A stretch of DNA of 64,000 nucleotides from NCBI GenBank assembly GCA_048268005.1, contig JBLWWJ010000001.1:1240001-1304000 (forward strand), given 5' to 3'. Made by a program: the position numbers and the translations under genes. Under the pieces are notes generated by a model. It did not search any database, had not been told where the DNA came from, and saw only the letters and a list, made by a program, of their open reading frames with translations. Shown here piece by piece: positions 52,164 to 61,347 of the stretch (position 1 is its first letter; each line of letters starts with the position of its first letter). The DNA is from Ancylomarina sp048268005 (lineage in GTDB: Bacteria; Bacteroidota; Bacteroidia; Bacteroidales; Marinifilaceae).

Positions 52164-53077
52164 AACATTTATTTAGGACATCAACATTATTTTACATATT
52201 CCTGAATTCGTCTCAGGATATTGAGAGAGTGCTATCTTAAACGATATTTTTAATCAGCATTAATTGTTCGCTTAAAACAACTTAACGATCATTAATCAGG
52301 ATATTGTTTAAATTAGCTAGATTTAAAGAAATACCCACACGCTTGTCCTATAAAACAGTATACAAGTTAAATCAAAAAATATTAATAGAGAAATATTTCT
52401 TTATTAATGTTTGATTTGATATAAAAATTGGAGTTAGCCTTTAGCCCCCAGTCTGATAAAATAATTAGCTGTACTGGAAACTTGGAGGAACCATTAATAC
52501 AGGTATTTACATGAAAAATGGCTTTGGTATTGAAAGATCTCATGAAATACTTAATGAAGCATCGAAATTAATGAAATAGGTTAAAGCTTATTTTGAATGA
52601 TTTCAAGCAAGGAATATCGACTTAACTTAAAATTATCTAAAGATAAATATAAGCTCATAGTAAACACTCTCCCCTTCTATCCATAATTTAATTTTATGAC
52701 TAAACCAATTAGCTAGATATGTATATTTCACAATTATTAAACCAACTATTCATAAGGTCTTTCATCGTATCAGACACCCCTAATTCTAAAATGGTAATAT
52801 TAAAACTTAGTATGTAAACCTTTTCACCAATCAACTTTATCATTTTATTTAGATCGTCAAGATTAAACTTAAGAGTTTAATCAAAATTGAAATGCTCTGT
52901 CTTATTTTACTTAATATTGAATCTTAAGGTCTGGCTAACAGTTTTCATTTGAACAATCACAAGGATTGACTAGTTTTACCGCGCTTATAATTTTTACTGT
53001 AGGATGATTTCATAGATGTGAGATCAATAAAAAACTGCGAAACAGACCTACAGCAAACAAACCTAATAGAAATAATT
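52164..53077. other. Long intergenic region before the permease gene
   Basis: About 910 bp with no substantial gene. An imperfect inverted repeat (AAATCAAA ... TTTGATTT, 52369-52417) lies at left. A short open stretch (52469-52579) encodes YWKLGGTINTGIYMKNGFGI-like residues and stops; it may be a gene remnant. No other feature is supported. Confidence 0.4.
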
Positions 53078-54529
53078 ATGAAGGAAAATCAGCAATCCTA
53101 CAAACAAAAACGCAAAAAAGCGAGTGAGTTCGAAAGCCGCGAAGAGTATTTGAACCACGAGTTGGAAATTATGAAATTCAGACGATGGAGAATTCACCTA
53201 CCATTCAGAGATTTCAACGTTGAATTAGAGGATTTAGTTCCGGCTCTTGCCGCTACCATTGGTAAAGTAGTGATGGTAACTGCAATGGTTGCCGTTTTTG
53301 CAGTGCAATTCGGACTTTCTCCAGAATTTGTTGCAGAAAACGTACGTTATGAACTACTTATTGCAGGTGGTATTTTTGTACTACTTTTCTCTGCAATTCT
53401 AAATCCAACTGCAAACTTAGCAGGGACTCATGGTCCTATGATTCCTCTTATTCCAATTATTGCTGCGGCTGGTGGTCACCCTCTTGCCCTGGGTATACTT
53501 ATTGGTGTATTTGGACTAGCGCTTAGTATCACAAAAGGTGGATCAAAACTAATGACTTTAACGGGTGTTGGGGTTCGTGGTGGTCTATTGATTTACTTAG
53601 GTGCCGTTGGACTGATCTCACAAATATCAAAACTTGAAGTTTGGTCATCAGGTACCGGAATTAATGCCTTATCATTTGCCGTTATCGGTATTACTATTTT
53701 GATTTATGCTTACCTGGCACGTGTTAACAAACGTTGGTTAGCTATTCCTCTTTGTTCTGCAATTGCAGGTATTGTAGCCTTTACAATGGGTGCTGAATTT
53801 GCATTTACGACAGAGCCAGGTCTTCCGCATTTCAACCCAATGTGGTGGTGGGGTGAAGATACAGGATGGAAGCTTGGCTTACCTAATGTAGGTCACTTCG
53901 TTGCTGTTATTCCTTTTGCTATTCTTGCAGTAGCTATGTGGTCTCCAGATTACCTGGGTCATCGTGTATTTCAGGAATTGAATTACCCTAAGAAAGCCAA
54001 AAGCGTTTTAATGGATGTGGATGATACCATGACGGTTGCTTCTATTCGTCAGGTAATTGGTGTTGCACTAGGTGGTGGTAATATCGCTTCATCTTGGGGT
54101 ACTTATATGATTCCAGCAGCGATTGCTAAACGTCCTATTCCTGGTGGCGCTATTCTTACAGCTATCCTTTGTGTATTGGCTGCTGTTTTGGGTTACCCTA
54201 TGGATTTAGCTATGTGGGAGCCGGTATTGCGTGTTGCTCTAATTGTAGGTGTATTCTTACCATTACTTGAAGCAGGTATGCAAATGGTTCACAAGCATAA
54301 AGATTCTCTAAGTGCTGGAACATGTATTTTCGCTTGTGCTTTTGTTAATCCAGTATTCGGATGGGCATTCACCATGTTGCTTGATAATATGGGATTAATT
54401 GGAGACCGCGAACGTGCTAAGGAATTATCTCTTAAAGAGAAACTAATTATTCCGGGTGCTATGTTTATCGTTTGTGTGGTATCATTAGCCTTAGTTGGTC
54501 AATTACCAGGTATTCCAGGTATTTTCTAA
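53078..54529 (+). CDS. DUF3360-family membrane permease
   Basis: A 483-residue integral membrane protein with about 11-12 hydrophobic spans. Start ATG 53078 (MKENQQSYKQ); the preceding in-frame GTG is not needed. It opens with a charged cytoplasmic tail, FRRWRIHLPFRDFNVELEDLVPALAATIGKV, then a channel-like core with PTANLAGTHGPMIPLIPIIAAAGGHPLALG and a later SPDYLGHRVFQELNYPKKAKSVLMDVDDTM loop. It resembles DUF3360 proteins, which are related to nucleobase/sulfate-type permeases (SLC26/NCS2 fold). The substrate is unknown. Confidence 0.78.
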   Translation: MKENQQSYKQKRKKASEFESREEYLNHELEIMKFRRWRIHLPFRDFNVELEDLVPALAATIGKVVMVTAMVAVFAVQFGLSPEFVAENVRYELLIAGGIFVLLFSAILNPTANLAGTHGPMIPLIPIIAAAGGHPLALGILIGVFGLALSITKGGSKLMTLTGVGVRGGLLIYLGAVGLISQISKLEVWSSGTGINALSFAVIGITILIYAYLARVNKRWLAIPLCSAIAGIVAFTMGAEFAFTTEPGLPHFNPMWWWGEDTGWKLGLPNVGHFVAVIPFAILAVAMWSPDYLGHRVFQELNYPKKAKSVLMDVDDTMTVASIRQVIGVALGGGNIASSWGTYMIPAAIAKRPIPGGAILTAILCVLAAVLGYPMDLAMWEPVLRVALIVGVFLPLLEAGMQMVHKHKDSLSAGTCIFACAFVNPVFGWAFTMLLDNMGLIGDRERAKELSLKEKLIIPGAMFIVCVVSLALVGQLPGIPGIF

Positions 54530-54556
54530 AGCCAATCACCATATTTATAATATTAA

Positions 54557-54585
54557 AAGACGACTCATGTGAGTCGTCTTTTTTT
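54557..54585 (+). terminator. Terminator of the DUF3360 gene
   Basis: AAGACGACTCATGTGAGTCGTCTT followed by seven T; near-identical to the hairpins at 46772 and 51015. Confidence 0.8.
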
Positions 54586-54663
54586 GTCTTAAGAATTTAC
54601 TTCACTAAGTCTAGTGTTAAATTAAAAAATATTAAATTTGAAGTATACCCAAAATCAGAAGCA

Positions 54664-54876
54664 ATGAAATCAAAAAAAAACTTTAACGATCCAATGGATC
54701 GAAATCCGAGTCATTGGAGGGGTGTCTTCTATTACAATCCCAAAGATCCCAGAATTCGTGTGCCAAAGCAAGACCCCATGAGAGGTTGGACTTTAAATTT
54801 TGCAAATCCATACGCGTACGTCTTTATTATTGCTATTGCAGGAATTATCGCTCTTTCCATGTATTTAGGATTATAG
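54664..54876 (+). CDS. DUF5808-family small membrane protein
   Basis: A 70-residue protein: a soluble N-terminal part with YYNPKDPRIRVPKQDPMRGWTLNFANP (the DUF5808 motif) and one C-terminal membrane segment (AYVFIIAIAGIIALSMYLG). Start at ATG 54664; the upstream frame is longer but runs through the DUF3360 stop region. Function unknown; DUF5808 occurs next to regulatory genes in Firmicutes, but no such link is seen here. Confidence 0.7.
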   Translation: MKSKKNFNDPMDRNPSHWRGVFYYNPKDPRIRVPKQDPMRGWTLNFANPYAYVFIIAIAGIIALSMYLGL

Positions 54877-54887
54877 TCTTTCCAAAG

Positions 54888-54921
54888 AAAAATCCCAAAC
54901 CTTTAAGGTCCGGGATTTTTT
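54888..54921. terminator. Bidirectional terminator
   Basis: AAAAATCCC ... GGGATTTTT between the convergent DUF5808 and globin genes. Confidence 0.75.
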
Positions 54922-54933
54922 CATCTTTACTTT

Positions 54934-55299
54934 TTAAACGGCAACAATATCTTTTCTCATTCCAAAGAGGACAAAAAGGACCTCCTCCTTTTCACGCTGA
55001 CCTATATTATTTTTATCCAAGGCTTGCATAACATCAGAAATCACTTCGACGAATTCCGTATCACTGGCATTCATGCCCTTATGAGCAGCAAGCATATCCT
55101 TACCTTCGTAAACCGATGGTCCACCTGTTCCCGTAATAAAAAAGGTAGCGGCCCCATTTTTTAATTGATCAATGCTCATTTTTGAATTCTCAAATCGAGT
55201 TGCAATACTTTTATTTACGTAGTGTAAATCAACAGCATCATTTGCAATCTTTGTAATCCCCTCAGTTCCTCCTAGCCTCTCGTACAATGATTCGCTCAT
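54934..55299 (-). CDS. Group 1 truncated haemoglobin
   Basis: A 121-residue 2-on-2 globin: ESLYERLGGTEGITKIANDAVDLHYVN (the N-terminal GGxxxI pattern), and the proximal His in MLAAHKGMNASDTEF. Binds haem and O2, NO or other small ligands; group 1 members often function as NO dioxygenases. Convergent with the DUF5808 gene. No linked regulator or partner. Confidence 0.9.
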   Translation of the reverse strand: MSESLYERLGGTEGITKIANDAVDLHYVNKSIATRFENSKMSIDQLKNGAATFFITGTGGPSVYEGKDMLAAHKGMNASDTEFVEVISDVMQALDKNNIGQREKEEVLFVLFGMRKDIVAV

Positions 55300-55609
55300 C
55301 TTTCTCCTCCATTTTAATGAATAAACAGCAAGTTAAGCATTTGACCTTCCAAAGTCAATAAAAGACTTTTTAATCTTTATTATCAGAAAGTTAATAGGAA
55401 AATAAAAGATAAATTCGATTTAAGAACAACCATACTTTGCATGCACACTACTATCCTTAATTTCTTTAGATTCATTTGATAAATCCTACTCACTAGCCCG
55501 AAACTTAATTCAATTCCCTAAAACAAAAGATTGGTATTTTGCACCCTTAATATTATCTTTAAGAATACTGAAAATCACATTAATAACCTGCAATAAACAT
55601 TCTAATAGA
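55300..55609. other. Intergenic region between the globin and the AraC-type regulator
   Basis: 310 bp between divergent genes. Nothing beyond presumed promoters was recognised. Confidence 0.3.
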
Positions 55610-57463
55610 ATGACTCGGGATGACCAATTGCTATATAAGTTAAAACAAGCTGTACTTGACAACCTTGCAAACGAACAATTCAGTGTAAGGGATTTATCAA
55701 GAATGGTGGGTATGAGTCGCTCGCATTTACATCGAAAATTAAAAAAATTAAGAGGCCAGTCCATAAGTCAGTTCATTAGAACGGTACGCCTTAATGAGGC
55801 TCTGAAACTTCTTAATGAAGACGTAGCTACTACAGCTGAAATTGCTTATCGCGTTGGATTCAACAGCCCCTCTTATTTTCATAAATGTTTTCTTGATTAT
55901 TTTGGTCATCCCCCAAGCGAGGCAAAACAAATTTTTCAGAATGAACAGAACAACAAGAATTCAGCAAAAGAAAAAAAGCAAAGTTCATTTAATTATAAAA
56001 TTATAAGTATTTCCATAATTGTGCTGCTTTTAAGTTTTCTAACCTTTTATATTTTCAAAAATGAAGTTATTTCTAAACCTATTGATAAATCAATTGCTGT
56101 TTTACCATTTAACAGTTTGAGTGAAGATGAGGGAAATCAGTATTTTACGGATGGCTTGGTTGAAGATCTACTCAATCGCCTTTCATTAATCGAAGAGTTT
56201 AAAGTGATCTCACGAACCTCTTCTGATACTTACCGAGAGCGAGGAAAGAAAAAGGTTACTGAAATAGCAAAAGAACTAGGAGTCTCCTATATAGTAGAGG
56301 GAAGTGTACAAAAGTATGATAATAATGCTCGAATCACAGTACAACTTATCGATGCAAAAAATGATGATCACGTTTGGATAAAAACCTTTGATCGAGATGT
56401 TGCCGATGTATTTAAGGTTCAAAGCGAAATAGCAATGGTGATAGTTTCCGGTCTTAGTACAGTGCTCACTGAACAGCAAACAATAGATATTAAAAAAAAC
56501 CGAACTGAAAATATAAAAGCCTTTGAATTGTATCAACTTGGTCGATTTTATTGGGGGAAACGAACTCCAGAGAATTTGAAAACTTCAATCAAGTATTTTG
56601 AACAAGCTTTAAAAGAAGACCCAAATTACGCATTAGCTTATGCTGGTTTAGCAGATACCTATTTTCTTATGACATGGCGTTTTTATAATAATATTAGTGA
56701 AATAATGAAGTATAGGAACAAAGCAGAAAATCTAGCTCTAAAAGCGTTGGAATTGGATAAAAATTTGGCTGAAGCCTATACAGTATTAGCCACGCTTAAT
56801 TTTTTTATTGACTGGAATTATAATGCTGCTGAACAAAGGTTCCAAGATGCCTTTAAACTCAATTCCAACTACACGACTCTCCTCCACCGCTATTCAGAAT
56901 TTTTAAGTTCTACTGGAAGACACAAACAAGCCCGTAAACATATAAACAAGGCACTTGAATTGGATCCTCTTTCTTCAGTATTACGAAGAGTAAGTGCAGA
57001 TCTTTATTACAGTCAAATGCATTTAAATGAAGCCTTGGCTGAAGCCCAACTTTCTGAAGAGCTTAATCCAAATAACCCAACACCAGTTAGGCTTAAACTT
57101 ATGATCAATTATACATTAGGCAATGATGAGGCTACACTTAAAAACTTAAAACAGCTTAATCGAATATATAACAATGCCCCACAAAGTCATTTGCTGGACA
57201 GTATCTATAAAACAACGGGAAGGGATGGTTTGATAAGATGGGCTGCTGAATCTACAGCTATTGCTTATCGCAAAGCTACTCTATACGGGCTCTTAGGAGA
57301 TTCTATCAATGCAATATATTGGCTGGAAGTGGCATTTAATGAAGGGAATCGTATGGGTGACGTTGCCTATGACCCAAATTTTAAAATCCTGTATTCCAAT
57401 CCACGATTTATTGCTCTTCTAAATAAAATGGGGCTGCCTTGGAAACCTGATACTTCTCAATAG
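55610..57463 (+). CDS. Membrane-anchored AraC-type regulator with TolB-like and TPR domains
   Basis: A 617-residue one-component regulator. Residues 6-108 are an AraC-type DNA-binding domain with two HTHs (FSVRDLSRMVGMSRSHLHRKLKKLRG; TTAEIAYRVGFNSPSYFHKCFLDYFGHPPSEAK). A membrane segment spans 130-149. The outer part begins with a TolB/FlgO-like domain (SIAVLPFNSLSEDEGNQYFTDGLVEDLLNRLS ... YIVEGSVQKYDNNARITVQLIDAKNDDHVW), followed by TPR repeats. Arrangement and topology resemble CadC-like anchored regulators: DNA-binding inside, sensing outside. The TolB-like domain is also found in adenylate-cyclase proteins. Next gene is a beta-helix lipoprotein with repeated CAACATAG sites between them. 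Confidence 0.9.
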   Translation: MTRDDQLLYKLKQAVLDNLANEQFSVRDLSRMVGMSRSHLHRKLKKLRGQSISQFIRTVRLNEALKLLNEDVATTAEIAYRVGFNSPSYFHKCFLDYFGHPPSEAKQIFQNEQNNKNSAKEKKQSSFNYKIISISIIVLLLSFLTFYIFKNEVISKPIDKSIAVLPFNSLSEDEGNQYFTDGLVEDLLNRLSLIEEFKVISRTSSDTYRERGKKKVTEIAKELGVSYIVEGSVQKYDNNARITVQLIDAKNDDHVWIKTFDRDVADVFKVQSEIAMVIVSGLSTVLTEQQTIDIKKNRTENIKAFELYQLGRFYWGKRTPENLKTSIKYFEQALKEDPNYALAYAGLADTYFLMTWRFYNNISEIMKYRNKAENLALKALELDKNLAEAYTVLATLNFFIDWNYNAAEQRFQDAFKLNSNYTTLLHRYSEFLSSTGRHKQARKHINKALELDPLSSVLRRVSADLYYSQMHLNEALAEAQLSEELNPNNPTPVRLKLMINYTLGNDEATLKNLKQLNRIYNNAPQSHLLDSIYKTTGRDGLIRWAAESTAIAYRKATLYGLLGDSINAIYWLEVAFNEGNRMGDVAYDPNFKILYSNPRFIALLNKMGLPWKPDTSQ

Positions 57464-57506
57464 TTTATGCTTTTGCTCCTCTTTACAACATGAGTTCACA
57501 AATTCG

Positions 57507-57564
57507 CAACATAGCTTATACAGACAACATAGTTTTCAAAAAATTTAAGGTTTTTACAACATAG
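57507..57564. promoter_or_regulatory. Three CAACATAG direct repeats (candidate operator)
   Basis: CAACATAG occurs at 57507-57514, 57525-57532 and 57557-57564; a close variant (CAACATGAG) is at 57486-57494. All lie in the 225-bp gap before the beta-helix lipoprotein gene. AraC-type proteins bind direct repeats, so these could be sites for the upstream regulator; that link is inference. Confidence 0.45.
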
Positions 57565-57688
57565 TTGATAGGTCTCAGCTATTACATTTCCCTATTTTTA
57601 TTCAAAAACATCGATTCTGAATTTATGAGTTACAATTCAGGCTTTGTGCTTTAAAAATAAGATTAGTTATTAACCTTAAAATAAGATC

Positions 57689-59095
57689 ATGAAAACATTT
57701 AATAACATATTTATTTTTTCTGTTAGCCTTATTTTTCTTGTCTCTTGTGAGACTTCGGACGAATTGATGTTAGATGAAGATTTACAACAAAAGGATAATA
57801 TTGAATCCGGATTATCTAAGAAGTTAGAAAGTGCAATCATGGTTGCTCCAAGCGGAGACATGACTGGAGTAACTGACGCAGATAACATCGAGGATGCACT
57901 TAACGCTGCGAAGGCAACCGGAGGAACCGTTTATCTTACTGATGGCTATAAAAAAACAACCGATCACTATTATACCAGCAGAAATATTGTAGTTGTTGGG
58001 TTTAATGGAACTTTATTGGGTGAAAGCAGAAACAAGACCATTATTAATGCAGGTAGAGAATCAACTTTAGATGGATTTTCACCAGCTTATTCTCCCACTT
58101 GGACTGTATTGAAACCTTGGAATCCACTTGCCGCGACGGTGTTGCAACTTGACAACTCAACAGGATATGTAAGCATTAAAAACCTTTCAATATTAGTTGT
58201 GGACGATCAACCAACCAATCCTATGCCTGATGGTTACAATAATGATGGCACCTATATTTGGAGTGCGATTGAACTTATTGGAGGAGAATTCAATACAATT
58301 ATAGAAAACGTCAATATTGAAGGTAAAAAAACCCAAGCTTTTGGTAACGCAGGTGGGCTTAATTTAGGATGGGGAATTCATGTAATGCCTTGGGATATTT
58401 CTTCAGGATTTCCACCCTTGCGTACACAAGGAAATCTGACCATAAAAAATGTAAATTTGGAAAATATCAGCAATGATGCAATTCTTTTAATGGACTACAA
58501 AGATGGTTCAATGATTACAGTCGAAGATATCACTGCAAAAAATGTCGGATATGGAGTTGCAATATCAAGAATCGCAGATTCTTTTGTAAAGGTCTCGAAT
58601 GCAAACATCTCTAATCATGACTCATGGTGGGCACAAGGAATGTGGTTCGAAGATATCAATTCGGGCTTAGAGGCTACAAATAATATAATTTCAGATGCGA
58701 AATGGTTCTCCTCTGTTTTTTTATGGGATGTACATGGAGCCGAAATAACTAATAATAAGTTTATTGATGTTTCCAGTTTTGGAGCTGCAATTGCACTGTC
58801 AGGTGGCTCAACATGGAATACCGTTCGCCAAAACGATTATAAAGATAGTAATCTACCAGGTTGGACAACAACTTCACCTGACGGACCTGGAGCCGTTTTC
58901 TTACAAACTACGACTCATGATAATTACATATTTGAAATGAAATTTCCAATTAATAAAAATCTATGTGAAATGATACTGAATCTTGGTGACAATAGCATTC
59001 ATAATTGGCAAGCCTGTGAAAATTTTGAGACCAAAAGTTCTTTAAACCCAAAGGCAAACCAAATGGATAGAAATCTAGAACATAGATCAAGATAA
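57689..59095 (+). CDS. Right-handed beta-helix lipoprotein
   Basis: A 468-residue lipoprotein with lipobox LVSC (Cys20). Residues about 60-420 look like a right-handed parallel beta-helix (pectate-lyase-like): DNIEDALNAAKATGGTVYLTDG, IKNLSILVVDDQPT, IIENVNIEGKK, LTIKNVNLENISNDAILLM, ITVEDITAKNVGYGVAISR, SNISNHDSWW, NIISDAKWFSSVFLW, EITNNKFIDVSSFG. These are the repeating NI/NV/NN turns of such folds. Likely a surface or periplasmic carbohydrate-active or carbohydrate-binding protein. The catalytic residues cannot be placed. Confidence 0.78.
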   Translation: MKTFNNIFIFSVSLIFLVSCETSDELMLDEDLQQKDNIESGLSKKLESAIMVAPSGDMTGVTDADNIEDALNAAKATGGTVYLTDGYKKTTDHYYTSRNIVVVGFNGTLLGESRNKTIINAGRESTLDGFSPAYSPTWTVLKPWNPLAATVLQLDNSTGYVSIKNLSILVVDDQPTNPMPDGYNNDGTYIWSAIELIGGEFNTIIENVNIEGKKTQAFGNAGGLNLGWGIHVMPWDISSGFPPLRTQGNLTIKNVNLENISNDAILLMDYKDGSMITVEDITAKNVGYGVAISRIADSFVKVSNANISNHDSWWAQGMWFEDINSGLEATNNIISDAKWFSSVFLWDVHGAEITNNKFIDVSSFGAAIALSGGSTWNTVRQNDYKDSNLPGWTTTSPDGPGAVFLQTTTHDNYIFEMKFPINKNLCEMILNLGDNSIHNWQACENFETKSSLNPKANQMDRNLEHRSR

Positions 59096-59535
59096 TTATT
59101 ATATTCCTAAAATTTTAGCTTAATTAAAATCGATAATGAAATACATCTCAGAAAAGAATTATGGGTGAGCTATTCTTCATTTGACATCATAACATGAAAA
59201 GGATTTACTTAACTGTAAATTCTTTTGTCTGGGTTCTGTTGGGGTCACTTATAATCCTCGTGAGTATATACTTACGAGGATTTTTTTTTAGAAAGCAACA
59301 AATCTTCAAGCTTTGGCCATTTTAAACCTAGGTGTATTAACCTATACAGCAATTTTACTCATTCAATAAAGGAAAATTATAACACAAATAAATATCTAGA
59401 TTTTTTATCAGAACAAACTATTTATGCCAATTTATATTATTGGTAAGTGCATGAAAAAGAGTTTTCCACGAAACATATTTGTATAAATAATCAGATATTG
59501 TCTAAATATTTTGAACTAACTTACAATGTACCTTC
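59096..59535. other. Intergenic region downstream of the beta-helix gene
   Basis: 440 bp with one clear terminator (59253-59289) and a GGGTTCTGTTGGGG word (59231-59244) that recurs at 61486. No gene seen. Confidence 0.4.
59253..59289 (+). terminator. Long palindromic terminator
   Basis: AATCCTCGTGAGTATATACTTACGAGGATT is an almost complete palindrome followed by TTTTTTT. Confidence 0.75.
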
Positions 59536-59880
59536 ATGAATATTAATAGTTCAGGCCTTTTTGAGAATCTGAACGCATGTAGAATGATTATAAAAAGCAT
59601 AATTATGATACCAGAAAAATTTAAAAACTATTATACTGGAAAAAATATCTTGTTTTATCCAGAGTATGAATTTGTTATTAAACTTAGTTTCCCAAAAGTT
59701 TTTGTGAAATTTAAAATAACAGAAGGTTACTATACTGATTTTGATAAATTTTTTAAAAACATTGCAGAGGTGCAATACCTTGATGGTGATAGGCCTTCCG
59801 AATACAAGCAACAACAAATTCTTGATGAAATATGGAATTATATCACTATGGATAAGGGTTCTAACCAAGATGAATATTGA
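59536..59880 (+). CDS. Hypothetical protein
   Basis: A 114-residue ORF ending 69 bp before fumC. It reads as a plausible soluble alpha/beta protein (FPKVFVKFKITEGYYTDFDKFFKNIAEVQYLDGDRPSEYKQQQILDEIWNYITM), but no family is recognised and the first 23 residues before MIPEKFK may not be translated. A start at 59605 is the alternative. Whether it is a gene at all is uncertain. Confidence 0.4.
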   Translation: MNINSSGLFENLNACRMIIKSIIMIPEKFKNYYTGKNILFYPEYEFVIKLSFPKVFVKFKITEGYYTDFDKFFKNIAEVQYLDGDRPSEYKQQQILDEIWNYITMDKGSNQDEY

Positions 59881-59949
59881 AATTAACAATCGATGTTACT
59901 TCGAGATAAGGACTCGGCAAGATCATGTAATGGAAGAAAAATTGAACGG

Positions 59950-61347
59950 ATGAAATATAGATTTGAACATGATACAATGGGGGCAGTAAAGGTTCCGCAA
60001 GATAAATATTGGGGGGCTCAAACACAACGATCGCTAGATAATTTCAAGATCGGACCATCTGGAACTATGCCAAAAGAAATTGTGCATTCATATGCTTATG
60101 TGAAAAAAGCTGCGGCGCTTACAAATGAGGACTTGAGTTTGCTTGCGGATGAAAAGGCGACATTAATCGCTAAAGTGTGTGATGAAATTATAGAAGGTAA
60201 ACTTGATGAACATTTTCCCTTAGTTGTTTGGCAAACAGGTTCGGGTACTCAAACGAATATGAATTGCAATGAAGTTATCTCGAATCGTTGCCATGTGCTG
60301 ATAGGTGGTAAGCTTGGTGAAAATGAACGACTTATTCATCCTATTGATGATGTTAATAAATCACAATCATCGAATGATACTTTCCCAACGGCTATGCACA
60401 TTGCTGCATATACAAAACTTATTAGCTATTCAATACCCCAAATAGAATTGTTGAAAGATACTTTAGTTCTTAAGTCTAATGCCATGATGGATGTTGTTAA
60501 AATTGGCCGCACCCATTGGATGGATGCAATTCCTTTGACTTTGGGTCAAGAGTTTTCGGGTTATGTATCACAATTGGAACATGGTTTGCAGGCCTTAAAA
60601 AACACCTTGCCACACCTGGCGGAATTAGCGATAGGTGGAACAGCGGTAGGTACAGGTCTAAATACCGTTGAAGGATATACAGAAAAAGTTGTTGCTAAAA
60701 TCGCAAAAATCACCTCCCTTCCTTTTGTTCCAGCTAAAAATAAATTTGAAGCCTTGGCAGCCAATGATGCGATAGTGGAATCCCATGGAGCACTAAAACA
60801 ATTAGCAGTTAGTTTAATGAAAATTGCTAATGATGTGAGATTGCTGGCATCTGGACCAAGATCTGGAATAGGTGAAATAATTCTTCCTGCCAATGAGCCA
60901 GGATCTTCCATAATGCCAGGAAAAGTAAATCCAACACAAGTAGAAGCGCTAAGCATGGTATGTACGCAAGTGATTGGAAATGATACAACAATAAGTATTG
61001 CTGGGTCAAATGGACATTTCGAATTGAATGTCTTTAAGCCCTTAATGATTAAAGCTTTTTTAGAGTCGGCTACTTTACTTGCCGATGCTTGTCAATCATT
61101 TAGTAATAATTGTTTAAAAGATATTGTGCCTAATTTTTCAAGAATTACTGATAATTTAAATAATTCTTTAATGTTGGTTACCGCCCTTACTCCGCATATT
61201 GGATACGATAATGCTGCTAAAATTGCTAAAAAGGCATATGCTGAAAATATTACCCTAAAGGAAGCGGGTATTGCCCTTAAATTGTTAACAGTTGAACAAT
61301 TTGAACTATGGGTAGATCCTTATAAGATGACAAGACGACATAAATAG
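59950..61347 (+). CDS. fumC: Class II fumarate hydratase
   Basis: Interconverts fumarate and malate in the TCA cycle. 465 residues; motifs: DTMGAVKVPQDKYWGAQTQRSLDNF at the start, QTGSGTQTNMNCNEVISNR (site A), SSNDTFPTAMHIAAY, GRTHWMDAIPLTLGQEFSGYVSQLE and the flexible catalytic loop GSSIMPGKVNPTQVEAL. ATG 59950 (MKYRFEHDTMG) is chosen, 24 bases downstream of any better RBS; the upstream ATG would add 19 unconserved residues. It is a lone gene; the other TCA genes are not near. Confidence 0.95.
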   Translation: MKYRFEHDTMGAVKVPQDKYWGAQTQRSLDNFKIGPSGTMPKEIVHSYAYVKKAAALTNEDLSLLADEKATLIAKVCDEIIEGKLDEHFPLVVWQTGSGTQTNMNCNEVISNRCHVLIGGKLGENERLIHPIDDVNKSQSSNDTFPTAMHIAAYTKLISYSIPQIELLKDTLVLKSNAMMDVVKIGRTHWMDAIPLTLGQEFSGYVSQLEHGLQALKNTLPHLAELAIGGTAVGTGLNTVEGYTEKVVAKIAKITSLPFVPAKNKFEALAANDAIVESHGALKQLAVSLMKIANDVRLLASGPRSGIGEIILPANEPGSSIMPGKVNPTQVEALSMVCTQVIGNDTTISIAGSNGHFELNVFKPLMIKAFLESATLLADACQSFSNNCLKDIVPNFSRITDNLNNSLMLVTALTPHIGYDNAAKIAKKAYAENITLKEAGIALKLLTVEQFELWVDPYKMTRRHK

